Assembly (NCBI GenBank): GCA_040752975.1
Contig: JBFMHF010000001.1
Location: forward strand, 1 to 64,000
Direction: 5' to 3'
DNA length: 64,000 bases
From: JADLDB01 sp040752975
GTDB taxonomy: Bacteria > Myxococcota > Myxococcia > Myxococcales > Myxococcaceae
The translations under genes and the position numbers were made by a program. Below, in pieces: positions 1-13,686 of the stretch; the first letter of the stretch is position 1; each line of letters begins with the position of its first letter. The notes under the pieces are model-generated. The model saw nothing but the letters and a program-made list of their open reading frames with translations, was not told the origin of the DNA and ran no database searches.

Positions 1-2022
1 GGCTCGACGGGCGGAGGGGGCGGGGCAGTCGGTGGTGGCGGCGGTTCGACGGGCGGCGGAGCGGGTGGGGGAGGAAACCCTGGCTGTGTCCCGGCCTGCC
101 CCGACTGGGAGGAATGTGTCGGTACGTCCTGTCTGCCGCGGTACAGCCGCCTCGTCATTGCCGCGCCGAGCCGCGTCAACTCGTCCTTCACAGTCACGGG
201 CCAACTCGAACTCGCTCCCGGACGCACGCCCTTCGCCGTGCCTCCATTCTCGATCTCAGCGACGCGCAACGCTGTCCAAGAGCCTGCCAGCCTGGTTGCG
301 GCTGACGCTGGAACGTTTGAGTCCAGTCCCTTCCCTGCGATCGATGGTACCTGGGTCGTCACCGTCGAGGCCTGGGCCGACGCCGGCCTGTCCGCTCAAT
401 CGTCGACCGTCGTCGACGTCAGTCCTCCATCGCTGTTCCTCACCGTGGATCCTCCTCCAGTCCGGCTGACCCACGACGGAGGGGCTCCGCCTGATCAGGT
501 CGACCCCCTGGCGGTTGGCGCCTTCCGGCGCGACGAGCAGGCGACGATTCATGTGGCGACCAATGCGTCCGATCTCGATCTCCAGTCCGTGCGTGTCACC
601 GTCGGTGACGCCACGGCCCAGGCTTCCCAGGCTGATGGTGGGTCGTTCGTCTTGACCCTCTCCCCCACGGACGGCGGCTTCGACTTCTCCGTCCCGCTCT
701 GGGCGCCGACGCTCAACGCCTTCCGGGGTTTTTTCCCAGTCACCGTGACGGCAGCGGATGACCTCGGCAACCAGGGCGCCAGCGACGGTGGAGGGGTGAT
801 GGTGACGCGCCTGCGCTGGAAACGGCCCGCGGGCTACGGCCCGACGGTCGTCGATTCCGGCGGGAACGTGTTCCGGACCGAAGGCCGGCAGGTCGTCTCC
901 TACTCGCGCGAGGGCGTGACGAACTGGACCCGCCCGACGGCCGGGAATCCGCGGGCCATGGCCCTCGGCGCGGTCAACACCCAGGACCGTCAGTTGCTCT
1001 ACGTCTTCGAAGCCGTCACCGACGGTGGCACCGAGACGTTGGGCGAGGCCTTCCCGGCGTACCGGCCAGGCCAACCCGTCCGCACCTGGGCCAACTCCGC
1101 GACCCGTCCCAGCGCCGTTGGCCCCGCCGTCCTGTCCGACGATGTCAACGGCCACGAGGGAGTGTTCGTCGCGTACGTCGACCAGCCGACGAGCCGCACG
1201 GCGCTCCAGTGGGCGGACGTCACCAGTGGGGCGCTCCAGACATCCACGCGGGTTCCGACTGTCGCCATCAGCCCCGTCTCTCAACTCGGGTCCATCGTGG
1301 CGAGAGGCGGGAGCGTCTACGTCTCCGGCGACAATCGGATCTTCGGCTTCAACACCGCAAGCAACCTGGGCTATCCGGAAGAGAGCAGCCTCGGCTATCC
1401 GGGCACCCTGACTGGGTTCACGTCAACGAGCAGTGAGCTGGCGGTGGAGCCGTTCGGGACCTTGACCAACCTTGTGGGCGTGGGGACTGCGATGAGCCTC
1501 CCGCGCCTGTTCCGAATGACGTACCCGACCGCGCCTTTCATCCAGACGCCGACGGCGCTCATGGGCATGGCGACTCCGCTCCTTGCAGGCGGCACGGTCT
1601 GGTACGTCCAGACGGAGGTCGTCTCAGGCAACAGCATCGGACGGATCTGTCGCGCCACCATCGGGGGTACGGCCACCTGTTCGTCCGACAACGGCGAGAG
1701 CGTGATGCCCGGCCCGATCCTCTCGGCGGGAGGGGGCCTCATCACCGCGGTCCGGCGGGGATCCAACTTCTTCATCCAGGAGCGAGATCGCATGTCGCTC
1801 GCCGTCCGTTGGGAGGGGCCGGGGCCGGGGATGCTGACGGGCCTGGTGTGTTCGCCGACCCAGGCAACGGGCATCGCCATCGGCTTCGACGCGAACACGC
1901 TGTTTTCGATCGTCGTCGATGCGAAGGGGCTCGACGCGGCCGCCGACTGGCCAATGACGCTGCACGACCCGCAGGCCAGCCGGTACCACTCGTTCAAGCT
2001 GGGCGCGTTCCAGTGCCCATGA
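1..2022 (+). CDS. Propeller-like secreted lipoprotein, 5' end missing
   Basis: The reading frame is already open at base 1, so the start, signal peptide and any lipobox lie outside the window. The visible 673 residues begin with a Gly/Ser-rich linker (roughly residues 1-25) and a short Cys cluster containing CVPACPDWEECVG. Ig-like beta segments follow (about 35-265), then a long C-terminal part with repeated strands such as GPTVVDSGGNVF, VSYSREG and GGSVYVSGDNRIFGF, which resemble PQQ-like beta-propeller blades. Gly-rich linkers after a lipobox are typical of myxobacterial surface lipoproteins, so this is probably an outer-membrane or extracellular lipoprotein. No catalytic motif is seen, so the function is unknown. 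An ATG or GTG further inside (for example GTG 238) is not the true start because the frame upstream codes for the linker. Confidence 0.75.
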   Translation, partial: GSTGGGGGAVGGGGGSTGGGAGGGGNPGCVPACPDWEECVGTSCLPRYSRLVIAAPSRVNSSFTVTGQLELAPGRTPFAVPPFSISATRNAVQEPASLVAADAGTFESSPFPAIDGTWVVTVEAWADAGLSAQSSTVVDVSPPSLFLTVDPPPVRLTHDGGAPPDQVDPLAVGAFRRDEQATIHVATNASDLDLQSVRVTVGDATAQASQADGGSFVLTLSPTDGGFDFSVPLWAPTLNAFRGFFPVTVTAADDLGNQGASDGGGVMVTRLRWKRPAGYGPTVVDSGGNVFRTEGRQVVSYSREGVTNWTRPTAGNPRAMALGAVNTQDRQLLYVFEAVTDGGTETLGEAFPAYRPGQPVRTWANSATRPSAVGPAVLSDDVNGHEGVFVAYVDQPTSRTALQWADVTSGALQTSTRVPTVAISPVSQLGSIVARGGSVYVSGDNRIFGFNTASNLGYPEESSLGYPGTLTGFTSTSSELAVEPFGTLTNLVGVGTAMSLPRLFRMTYPTAPFIQTPTALMGMATPLLAGGTVWYVQTEVVSGNSIGRICRATIGGTATCSSDNGESVMPGPILSAGGGLITAVRRGSNFFIQERDRMSLAVRWEGPGPGMLTGLVCSPTQATGIAIGFDANTLFSIVVDAKGLDAAADWPMTLHDPQASRYHSFKLGAFQCP

Positions 2023-2055
2023 GCCCGGGCCAGCAACGGCGCTCCTGACGGTCGC

Positions 2056-2937
2056 TCACGCCCCCGCGCTGCTGCCGCGCAGCGCCGTCACGATCATCCG
2101 CGACGCCGGGCTTCGGTTCAGCGTGTAGAAGTGGATCCCCGGGACGCCCCGGGCGAGCAGCTCCATGCACTGCACAGTGGCGTGGGCTACCCCCAGCTGC
2201 ATCACCGCGGCCGCGTCGTCCTTCACCTTCTCCAATTCCAGCTGAAGCCGCATGGGCACCGTCGCGCCGCACATGCGCACGAAGCGCTGCACCTGCTCGT
2301 AGTTGGTGATGGGCATGATCCCCGGGACGATCGGCACGTTCACGCCTGCCCGCCGCGCCCGCTCCACGAAGTCGAAGTAGAAGGCGTTGTCGAAGAAGAG
2401 CTGGGTGATCACGAAGTCGCAGCCTTCGTCCACCTTCTCCTTGAGGTGCCTCAGATCCGCCTCGCGTGACGCCGTCTCGATGTGCCCTTCCGGGTAGGCC
2501 GCGGCGCCCACGCAGAAGCCGTGATCCCGCTCGCGGATGTACGCCACCAGCTCGCTCGCGTAGCGAAAGCCCCCCTCCGTCGCGATGAACGTCGCCTGCC
2601 CCTTCGGCGGATCCCCCCGCAGCGCCAGCACGTTCTCGATCCGCGCGTGCGCCAGCTTGTCGAGGATCTCTCCCAGCTCGTCCTTCGTGTGTCCCACGCA
2701 GGTCAGGTGCGCCATCGCCTCGATGCCGGTGCGCTCCTTGATGTGGGTGACCAGCTCGATCGTCTTGTCCCGCGTGCTGCCCCCCGCCCCGTACGTCACC
2801 GACACGAAGCCCGGCGAAAGGCCGCGCAGATCCTCCAGCGTCTCCCACAGTTGCGCCTCGCCCTCGGCCGTCCGCGGCGGGAAGAACTCGAAGGAGAAGC
2901 ACGGCTTCGACGGGTTGAGGCGTGAGCGGATCTTCAC
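2056..2937 (-). CDS. metF: 5,10-methylenetetrahydrofolate reductase
   Basis: It reduces 5,10-methylene-THF to 5-methyl-THF, the methyl donor for methionine synthesis, in the cytoplasm with FAD. The 293-residue protein shows the family N-terminus FSFEFFPPRT, the segment SVTYGAGGSTRDKT and the flavin-pocket region NVLALRGDPP. The GTG at 2937 is chosen because it gives the usual family length of about 290 residues and the protein starts KIRSRLNPSK. An in-frame ATG at 3045 would add 36 non-conserved residues overlapping gcvT. It is divergent from the glycine cleavage genes, which feed the same one-carbon pool, so the shared 106-bp region probably coordinates both. Confidence 0.95.
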   Translation of the reverse strand: MKIRSRLNPSKPCFSFEFFPPRTAEGEAQLWETLEDLRGLSPGFVSVTYGAGGSTRDKTIELVTHIKERTGIEAMAHLTCVGHTKDELGEILDKLAHARIENVLALRGDPPKGQATFIATEGGFRYASELVAYIRERDHGFCVGAAAYPEGHIETASREADLRHLKEKVDEGCDFVITQLFFDNAFYFDFVERARRAGVNVPIVPGIMPITNYEQVQRFVRMCGATVPMRLQLELEKVKDDAAAVMQLGVAHATVQCMELLARGVPGIHFYTLNRSPASRMIVTALRGSSAGA

Positions 2938-2977
2938 GGTGCTACTTCCTGCCCGAGGGGCCCCTCCGAGTCCATCG

Positions 2978-3005
2978 TTGAACTCCCCGCTCCGCCCGCT
3001 ATGGT
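2978..3005 (+). promoter_or_regulatory. Candidate sigma70-type promoter of gcvT
   Basis: A TTGAAC (2978-2983) and TATGGT (3000-3005) pair with a 16-nt spacer lies between metF and gcvT. Each hexamer matches 4 of 6 consensus bases. It would start transcription near 3012 and leave a leader of about 32 nt carrying the GAGGAG ribosome site. That leader is too short for a glycine riboswitch. Confidence 0.4.
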
Positions 3006-3043
3006 GCCCGCGCCTCGCACCCCAGGACGAAGAGGAGCGCTCC

Positions 3044-4126
3044 ATGGCCCGCCAGACCCCGCTCTACGCCGCCCACCAGAAGCTGAAAGGGCGCCTCGTC
3101 GACTTCGCCGGGTGGGAGATGCCCGTGCAGTACTCCGGCCTGATCCAGGAGCACGAAGCCGTCCGCACCGCCGCCGGCCTCTTCGACGTGAGCCACATGG
3201 GCGAAGTGGAGTTCAAGGGGAAGGGCGCGCTCGACGAGGCCAACCGGCTGATCACCAACGATCTCGCCCGCTGCGCCGACGGCCAGGCCGTGTACGCCGG
3301 ACTGTTGAACGAGCAGGGGGGCTTCGTCGACGACGTCGTCGCCTACCGCTTCTCCCCGGAGCACATCTTCATCTGCGTCAACGCCTCCAACGCCGACAAG
3401 GACTTCAACTGGATGTCCTCGCACGCGAAGGCGGTGAGGCCCGTCAACCGCTCCAACGACTTCGCGCAGCTCGCCGTCCAGGGCCCGAAGGCCGCCGGCA
3501 TCGTCCAGCGGCTCACCTCCGCGAAGCTCGACGGCGTCGGCACCTACCGCTTCACGCAGGGCCAGGTGGCGAAGGTGGACTGCATCATCAGCCGCACCGG
3601 CTACACCGGGGAAGACGGCTTCGAGCTCTACTGCGCGCCGAAGGACGCCGAGCGCCTCTGGTTCGCGATCCTGGAGGAAGGCCAGCGCGATGGCATCCTG
3701 CCGTGCGGCCTCGGCGCCCGCGACTCCCTGCGCACCGAGATGAAGTACGCCCTCTACGGCAACGACATCGACGAGGTGCACACGCCGCTCGAGGCGGGCC
3801 TGGGGTGGATCGTCAAGCTGGACAAGGGCGACTTCATCGGGAAGGCCGCGCTGGAGAAGCAGAAGGCCGCCGGCGTTTCCCGCAAGCTGGTCGGCTTCGA
3901 GCTGACCGAAGCGGGCATCCCACGCAGCCACTACCCGATCCTCAAGGACGGCCAGCAGGTCGGCGAGGTGACCAGCGGGACCATGGGCCCGTCGGTGAAG
4001 AAGGCGATCGGAATCGGCTACGTCCCCACCGCGCTCTCAACCGAGGGCGCCACCTTCCACGTGGAGATCCGCGGTCGCCCCGTCGGCGCCCGTGTCGTGA
4101 AGACCCCGTTCTACAAGAAGCCCTGA
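3044..4126 (+). CDS. gcvT: Aminomethyltransferase, glycine cleavage T protein
   Basis: The T protein transfers the methylene group from the aminomethyl-lipoyl H protein to tetrahydrofolate and releases ammonia. The 360-residue protein has the full family layout: an N-terminal folate-binding domain (MPVQYSGLIQEHEAVR, then SHMGEVEF), the motif RTGYTGEDGFE near residue 190, LRTEMKYALYGND, and a C-terminal barrel domain. The ATG at 3044 is preceded by GAGGAG and gives the normal family length. The same frame is open much further upstream (to 2585) but that part overlaps metF and is not conserved. gcvH follows 19 bp downstream. Confidence 0.96.
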   Translation: MARQTPLYAAHQKLKGRLVDFAGWEMPVQYSGLIQEHEAVRTAAGLFDVSHMGEVEFKGKGALDEANRLITNDLARCADGQAVYAGLLNEQGGFVDDVVAYRFSPEHIFICVNASNADKDFNWMSSHAKAVRPVNRSNDFAQLAVQGPKAAGIVQRLTSAKLDGVGTYRFTQGQVAKVDCIISRTGYTGEDGFELYCAPKDAERLWFAILEEGQRDGILPCGLGARDSLRTEMKYALYGNDIDEVHTPLEAGLGWIVKLDKGDFIGKAALEKQKAAGVSRKLVGFELTEAGIPRSHYPILKDGQQVGEVTSGTMGPSVKKAIGIGYVPTALSTEGATFHVEIRGRPVGARVVKTPFYKKP

Positions 4127-4145
4127 CCCCCACCCGGAGACAGCC

Positions 4146-4532
4146 ATGTCCAACTACCCGAGCGATCTCAAGTACACCAAGGACCACGAGTGGGCGAAGA
4201 AGGCGGGCAACACCGTCGTCGTCGGCGTCACCTGGCACGCGCAGGACGCGCTGGGCGCCGTCGTCTATGTCGAGCTCCCCAAAGTGGGCGCGCAGGTGAA
4301 GGCCCACGAGTCCTTCGGCGTCATCGAGTCCACCAAGGCCGTCAGCGAGCTCTTCGCCCCTGTCTCCGGCAAGGTGGTGAAGGTGAACGACGACGTGGCC
4401 GCCAACCCCGGGGCCGTCAACGACGATCCCTACAAGGCCTGGCTCATCGAGGTCGAGCCGGCCAACCCCGCCGACTACGACGCGCTGCTCGATCAAGCCG
4501 CGTACACGAAGCTGCTCGAGGCGGCGAAGTAG
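4146..4532 (+). CDS. gcvH: Glycine cleavage H protein (lipoyl carrier)
   Basis: This is the lipoylated carrier that shuttles the aminomethyl group between the P, T and L proteins. The 128-residue length is normal. The lipoylation site is visible in GVIESTKAVSELFAPVSG, with Lys64 as the modified residue. The start ATG follows a GGAGA ribosome site 19 bp after gcvT, so the two are almost certainly co-transcribed. No lipoyl-attachment enzyme and no L protein lie in the window; both must be encoded elsewhere. Confidence 0.96.
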   Translation: MSNYPSDLKYTKDHEWAKKAGNTVVVGVTWHAQDALGAVVYVELPKVGAQVKAHESFGVIESTKAVSELFAPVSGKVVKVNDDVAANPGAVNDDPYKAWLIEVEPANPADYDALLDQAAYTKLLEAAK

Positions 4533-4616
4533 CCGCGCATTCGTGGTGATGAGCGGCGCTTATCCCCCGGTGGGCGCCGGTGGAACTGGGCGCGGGCCGG
4601 CTGTAGAAGCCGCGCC

Positions 4617-7487
<2,871 letters not shown>

Positions 7488-7517
7488 GCGCAGTCCTGCT
7501 AAGGTGCGCGCCGCTCG

Positions 7518-8726
7518 ATGGCCGCCCCTGAAGCAAAGAAACCCGTCCGATTCGGCAAATACACGCTGGTCGATCGCATCGCCGTGGGCGGCATGGCGGA
7601 GATCTTCCTCGCGCGCCAGGCGGGCCTCGAGGGCTTCGAGAAGACGATCGTCATCAAGCGGATCCGCCCGCACCTGTCCAAGCAGCCGAACTTCGTGAAG
7701 ATGTTCCTGAACGAAGCGAAGCTGGCGGCGCAGCTGAACCACCCCAACATCGTGCAGATCTACGACCTCGGGAAGATCAACGAGTCGTACTTCATCGCGA
7801 TGGAGTACATCTTCGGGCGCGACATGCGCCGCATCATCCCCAAGGCGGACGCCCTGGGGATCCCGTTCCCGATGGTGTACGCGCTGAAGATCGCTTCCAG
7901 CGTGTGCGAGGGCCTGTACTACGCGCACCAGCGCACGGATCTCTACGGACACCCGTTGCACATCGTGCACCGCGACGTCACGCCCGAGAACATCTTCGTG
8001 TCCTTCGACGGCACGGTGAAGGTGCTGGACTTCGGCATCGCCAAGGCGGCCAACCAGATCGAGCAGACGCGGGCGGGGGAGATCAAAGGGAAGCTCTCGT
8101 ACATGTCGCCCGAGCAGTGCATGGGCAAGTCACTCGACAACCGGAGCGATCTCTTCTCGCTCGGCGTGGTGCTCTACGAGTGGCTGACGGGCTTCAAGCT
8201 CTTCACCGGCGACAGCGAGGTGGCGATCCTCAAGTCGATCACCGAGGGGAAGATCTACGCGCCCAGCTACTTCAAGGCCGACATCCCCGAGGCCGTCGAA
8301 GCGATCCTGATGAAGGCGCTCGAGAAGGACCGCGACCGCCGGTACCAGACCGCCTGGGAGATGCAGTACGACCTGGATCAGTTCCTGTCCCAGTACGAGT
8401 TCACGCCGTCGAACATCCACCTCTCGAACTTCCTCAAGCAGCTCTTCAACGACGAGCTGGAGGAAGAGCGCGAGCGGCTGGCGGCGCTGCGCAGCCCCAC
8501 GGGCCCTGAGGAGATCGTCGAAGACGCGGAGGAGATCATCTCCAGCATCGAGCCGATCAGCGAGGTGGGGGACGTGCCTGCCTCGGGCAACGGCGCCGAG
8601 AAGTCGCTCACCATTCAGGTGGGCACCCGCGAGTTCGATCAGCTGGCGGCCATCGCCCGGAAGCACGGGGTGTCGGTGAGCAGCCTCGTGCGCGACGTGT
8701 TGGGCGGCTTCCTGAAGTACCGCTGA
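7518..8726 (+). CDS. Ser/Thr protein kinase with C-terminal ribbon-helix-helix-like domain
   Basis: This is a Hanks-type kinase of 402 residues without a transmembrane segment, so probably cytoplasmic. All catalytic motifs are present: glycine loop IAVGGMAEIF (21-30), ATP lysine Lys47 in IVIKRI, catalytic loop HRDVTPEN (Asp153), and DFG at 171-173. GGMAE in the loop and HRDVTPEN are typical of myxobacterial Pkn kinases. An acidic linker (about 310-355) leads to the last 40 residues, which read like a CopG/Arc ribbon-helix-helix unit: a strand around LTIQVGTREFDQLAAIA, then a helix in VSVSSLVRDVLGGFL. This suggests DNA binding or dimerisation tied to phosphorylation. The ATG has no Shine-Dalgarno, and a TAAGGT box lies 12 nt upstream. 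Confidence 0.9.
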   Translation: MAAPEAKKPVRFGKYTLVDRIAVGGMAEIFLARQAGLEGFEKTIVIKRIRPHLSKQPNFVKMFLNEAKLAAQLNHPNIVQIYDLGKINESYFIAMEYIFGRDMRRIIPKADALGIPFPMVYALKIASSVCEGLYYAHQRTDLYGHPLHIVHRDVTPENIFVSFDGTVKVLDFGIAKAANQIEQTRAGEIKGKLSYMSPEQCMGKSLDNRSDLFSLGVVLYEWLTGFKLFTGDSEVAILKSITEGKIYAPSYFKADIPEAVEAILMKALEKDRDRRYQTAWEMQYDLDQFLSQYEFTPSNIHLSNFLKQLFNDELEEERERLAALRSPTGPEEIVEDAEEIISSIEPISEVGDVPASGNGAEKSLTIQVGTREFDQLAAIARKHGVSVSSLVRDVLGGFLKYR

Positions 8727-8735
8727 TCAGGTTTG

Positions 8736-9158
8736 TCACGCCTGCCCGGGCTTCTGCTTCCAGGTGCGGCGCACCGCGCGCGCGACGCCCGCCTTCCCGT
8801 GCCACCGCAGATCGTGCACTGCGCCCGAGCCTTCGCCCTGCTCGTTGAGCGCCAGCGCGGGCACGTCGGCCATCGGCGCCCAATCCAGCGTCACCACCCA
8901 CTCGTCACCCTGCGGCTTGAGCGTCAGCACGCCTTCCACCGTGGGCGTCTTCACCGCCACGGCGCACTCGGGAGAAGCGGGGAGGGGAGGCGGCTGGTGC
9001 TGGGCACGCGCGCGCGCCGGGGGCAGGCAGAAGGCGATCTGGTTGCGCGGATCCTCGGGCGTGTCCTGGGGCGGTGACTCTTCGCCCACCAGGAACATCA
9101 GCGACGCGACCAGCGTGAGACCACTCGAAGCCAGGGCGAGGAGCACGTCGGGAGGCAT
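8736..9158 (-). CDS. Hypothetical protein with N-terminal membrane anchor
   Basis: This encodes 140 residues. The N-terminus MPPDVLLALASSGLTLVASL is a probable signal anchor, followed by a short Pro-rich linker and a polar C-terminal region (VLTLKPQGDEWVVTLDWAPM) that looks like a small beta-rich extracytoplasmic domain. No family is recognised. The ATG at 9158 is chosen because translation from the upstream ATGs would put unrelated sequence before the membrane segment and run into the truA start. It is convergent with the kinase gene (9 bp between stops) and divergent from truA. Confidence 0.6.
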   Translation of the reverse strand: MPPDVLLALASSGLTLVASLMFLVGEESPPQDTPEDPRNQIAFCLPPARARAQHQPPPLPASPECAVAVKTPTVEGVLTLKPQGDEWVVTLDWAPMADVPALALNEQGEGSGAVHDLRWHGKAGVARAVRRTWKQKPGQA

Positions 9159-9215
9159 GGCCCCGCTATGACAGCCCACCCCTTCGGCGGGTTCCATGTG
9201 GGATACTGACGACAC

Positions 9216-9989
9216 ATGGCCCGCGTGAAGCTCGTGCTGGAGTACGACGGGACGAACTACGTCGGCTGGCAGATCCAGCAGAACGGCACGTCGGTGCAGG
9301 GCCGCGTGCAGCGGGCGCTCCAGGAACTCACCGGCCACCCGATCTCAGTCCTTGCTGCCGGGCGCACCGACTCGGGCGTCCACGCGCGCGGGCAGGTCGT
9401 GTCCTTCGACGCCCCAATCAGCCTCCCGCTGAAGGCCTGGTGGATGGGGCTCAACACGCATCTGCCCGAAGACATTGCCGTCGTTCGGGCCGAGGAGGTC
9501 GATCCGGCCTTCGATCCCCGGCACTGGGCGCGCGGGAAACGGTACGTCTACCGGTTCAGCAACCGGCGCTCGCGCTCCCCGCTGCGCCGCCATACCCACT
9601 GGGAAATTTTCCTGCCGCTGAACGTGGCGGCGATGCAGGAAGCGGCGCGTCACCTGATCGGCAAGCACGACTTCTCGGCCTTCCGCGCGTCGGACTGCCA
9701 GGCGAAGGGGGCGGTGCGGGAGCTGAAGAAGGTCGAGCTGTCGGGCGCCGCAGGAGACGAGCTGACTCTCGTGGTGGAGGGGACCGCCTTCCTCAAGCAC
9801 ATGGTGCGGAACATCGCGGGCAGCCTCGCCGAGGTGGGCAGGGGGAAGCAGCCGCCCGGGTGGATCGCGGAGCTGCTGGCGTCGAGGGATCGGACGCGAT
9901 CGGGGCCGACGGCGCCGCCACATGGGCTGTGCCTCGACGAGGTGTTCTACGGGACCGGTCCGCGAGACGATGGGGTGGACGATGACTGA
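9216..9989 (+). CDS. truA: tRNA pseudouridine synthase A
   Basis: It converts uridines 38-40 of the tRNA anticodon arm to pseudouridine. The 257-residue protein has the family N-terminus LVLEYDGTNYVGWQ and the catalytic motif GRTDSGVHA with nucleophile Asp52, plus the conserved AFRASDCQAKGAVRELKKV and LKHMVRNIAGSL segments. No Shine-Dalgarno precedes the ATG, but a GATACT -10-like box ends 8 nt before it (9202-9207). The stop codon overlaps the start of the next gene by 8 nt, so the two are translationally coupled. Confidence 0.96.
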   Translation: MARVKLVLEYDGTNYVGWQIQQNGTSVQGRVQRALQELTGHPISVLAAGRTDSGVHARGQVVSFDAPISLPLKAWWMGLNTHLPEDIAVVRAEEVDPAFDPRHWARGKRYVYRFSNRRSRSPLRRHTHWEIFLPLNVAAMQEAARHLIGKHDFSAFRASDCQAKGAVRELKKVELSGAAGDELTLVVEGTAFLKHMVRNIAGSLAEVGRGKQPPGWIAELLASRDRTRSGPTAPPHGLCLDEVFYGTGPRDDGVDDD

Positions 9990-10857
9990 GCCCAAGCCGC
10001 CCGCGGCCGAGCCTTCGACTGGAGCCGCCTCTTCCGCGTCCGCCGCCGGAGCGGCACCGGCCGGGCGTGCGCCGCGAGGTCTCCCGACGGAAGGCGCCTC
10101 CACCTCGTCAGCGTCGGGCACCCCCGCCATCGCGTCGGAGGCGCCAGCCATGACGTCGGGATCGCAGGCCGGCGCGGGAGCGTCTGCCACCGCGTCGGAG
10201 GCGCCGCCTGGAGCGCCCGCCACCGCCTCCGCATCTGGCGATCCGGCCGCGCCGGCGCCCCCCGGGGAGGCCCCGTCGGCTGGGGGTGGAGCGCCCTCCG
10301 CAGCGTCGCCTGCGACCCCGTCCGACAGGAAGCCTGGCCGCTTCGGCCGCGCCGAGAGCGCCTCCCGCCGGGCAGTCCTCCTCATCGGGTGCGGTGTCGT
10401 CGCCTTCGTCGCCGGCGGCTTCGTGATGAGCGGGCTCTCCGTGCGCCTCGGTGAGCGCCTCGGTGGCGTCGGAGACGAGACCGCTGCCTGGCTCCTCCAG
10501 TGGATCCTCCAGCGCACCTGGCTGTGGGCCGTCCTTCCCGTGCTCGGCTGGGGCGCGGGCCGCTACCTCGGCGTCACCGCGATGCGCTTCGCCGTCACGT
10601 CGGTCGTCTCGGGAGAGCTCTTCGGGCTGCTCCTCGCCACCGCCAGCGACGGCCTCGACTGGGTCCTGGGCAGCCCCGGCGACATGATCATGCGCGCCCT
10701 CACCCTCGTGGGAGGCGTGGGGATCGTCTCATGGGCCGTCGGTCGCGGGCTCGCCGGCGCTGATGCGGCGCAGGCCGAAGCCAACGTCGAGGCCGAGAAA
10801 CGCAAGGCCGAGTATGCGGAGTTCCTCGCGCGCGCCGAAGGGAAGCGCGAGGAATAG
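9982..10857 (+). CDS. Hypothetical membrane protein with Ala/Pro/Ser-rich cytoplasmic tail
   Basis: This encodes 291 residues. Roughly the first 120 are low-complexity Ala/Pro/Ser/Gly sequence, probably disordered. The following part has several hydrophobic helices (AVLLIGCGVVAFVAGGFVMSG, then WLWAVLPVLGWGAG, FGLLLATA and ALTLVGGVGIVSWAVG) and the protein ends in a short charged coiled-coil-like helix (AEANVEAEKRKAEYAEFLA). The start ATG lies inside the 3' end of truA with GGGGTGG just upstream. The in-frame GTG/ATG codons further upstream are inside conserved truA sequence and are rejected. No family is recognised. Confidence 0.7.
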   Translation: MTEPKPPAAEPSTGAASSASAAGAAPAGRAPRGLPTEGASTSSASGTPAIASEAPAMTSGSQAGAGASATASEAPPGAPATASASGDPAAPAPPGEAPSAGGGAPSAASPATPSDRKPGRFGRAESASRRAVLLIGCGVVAFVAGGFVMSGLSVRLGERLGGVGDETAAWLLQWILQRTWLWAVLPVLGWGAGRYLGVTAMRFAVTSVVSGELFGLLLATASDGLDWVLGSPGDMIMRALTLVGGVGIVSWAVGRGLAGADAAQAEANVEAEKRKAEYAEFLARAEGKREE

Positions 10858-10888
10858 AGCCCCTACCGTACCACGGCGACCTCGAGAA

Positions 10889-13483
<2,595 letters not shown>

Positions 13484-13489
13484 GCGGCC

Positions 13490-13517
13490 AAGCTAAGGGC
13501 CGGCCCCCCGTGCGCAA
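13490..13517 (-). promoter_or_regulatory. Candidate promoter of clpB
   Basis: On the minus strand TTGCGC (13512-13517) and TAGCTT (13490-13495) are 16 nt apart, and the -10 ends 6 nt before the ATG. A sigma32-like reading (CTTGCGC then a C-rich -10) is also possible but weak. Either would give a leaderless mRNA, which fits the lack of a ribosome site. Confidence 0.3.
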
Positions 13518-13617
13518 GGTCCGGGCCAGCGTGACTTTCGGGCGCAACTCCCCAACCGGGCTGTGTCGCGGTGCGTCATAAACCTGAAGAAAATCGATAC
13601 TTTCTGTGTCACTTCCC

Positions 13618-13646
13618 TTGTCGGGGCAGGTCGGAAGGTGTATTCG
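13618..13646 (+). promoter_or_regulatory. Weak candidate promoter upstream of the 13687 gene
   Basis: TTGTCG (13618-13623) and TATTCG (13641-13646) are spaced by 17 nt. The surrounding 13565-13670 stretch is clearly more AT-rich than the rest of the window. The -10 would lie in the loop of the hairpin described at 13631-13665. Confidence 0.3.
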
Positions 13647-13665
13647 CCGCGCACCTTTTTTCCGA
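13631..13665 (+). terminator. Hairpin with T tract, possible attenuator or terminator
   Basis: AAGGTG (13635-13640) pairs with CACCTT (13652-13657) around an 11-nt loop and runs into six T (13656-13661). The outer arms TCGGAA (13631-13636) and TTCCGA (13660-13665) can extend the stem around a T bulge. It lies in the leader of the plus-strand gene at 13687, with no plus-strand gene before it, so an attenuator or the end of a small RNA is more likely than an ordinary gene terminator. Confidence 0.35.
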
Positions 13666-13686
13666 CTTCCAAGGGGGGCCTTCGAA

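Noticed and set aside
2938..3043. Glycine riboswitch before gcvT
   Set aside because: The candidate promoter leaves only about 32 nt of leader and the whole gap is 106 bp without the tandem aptamer structure.
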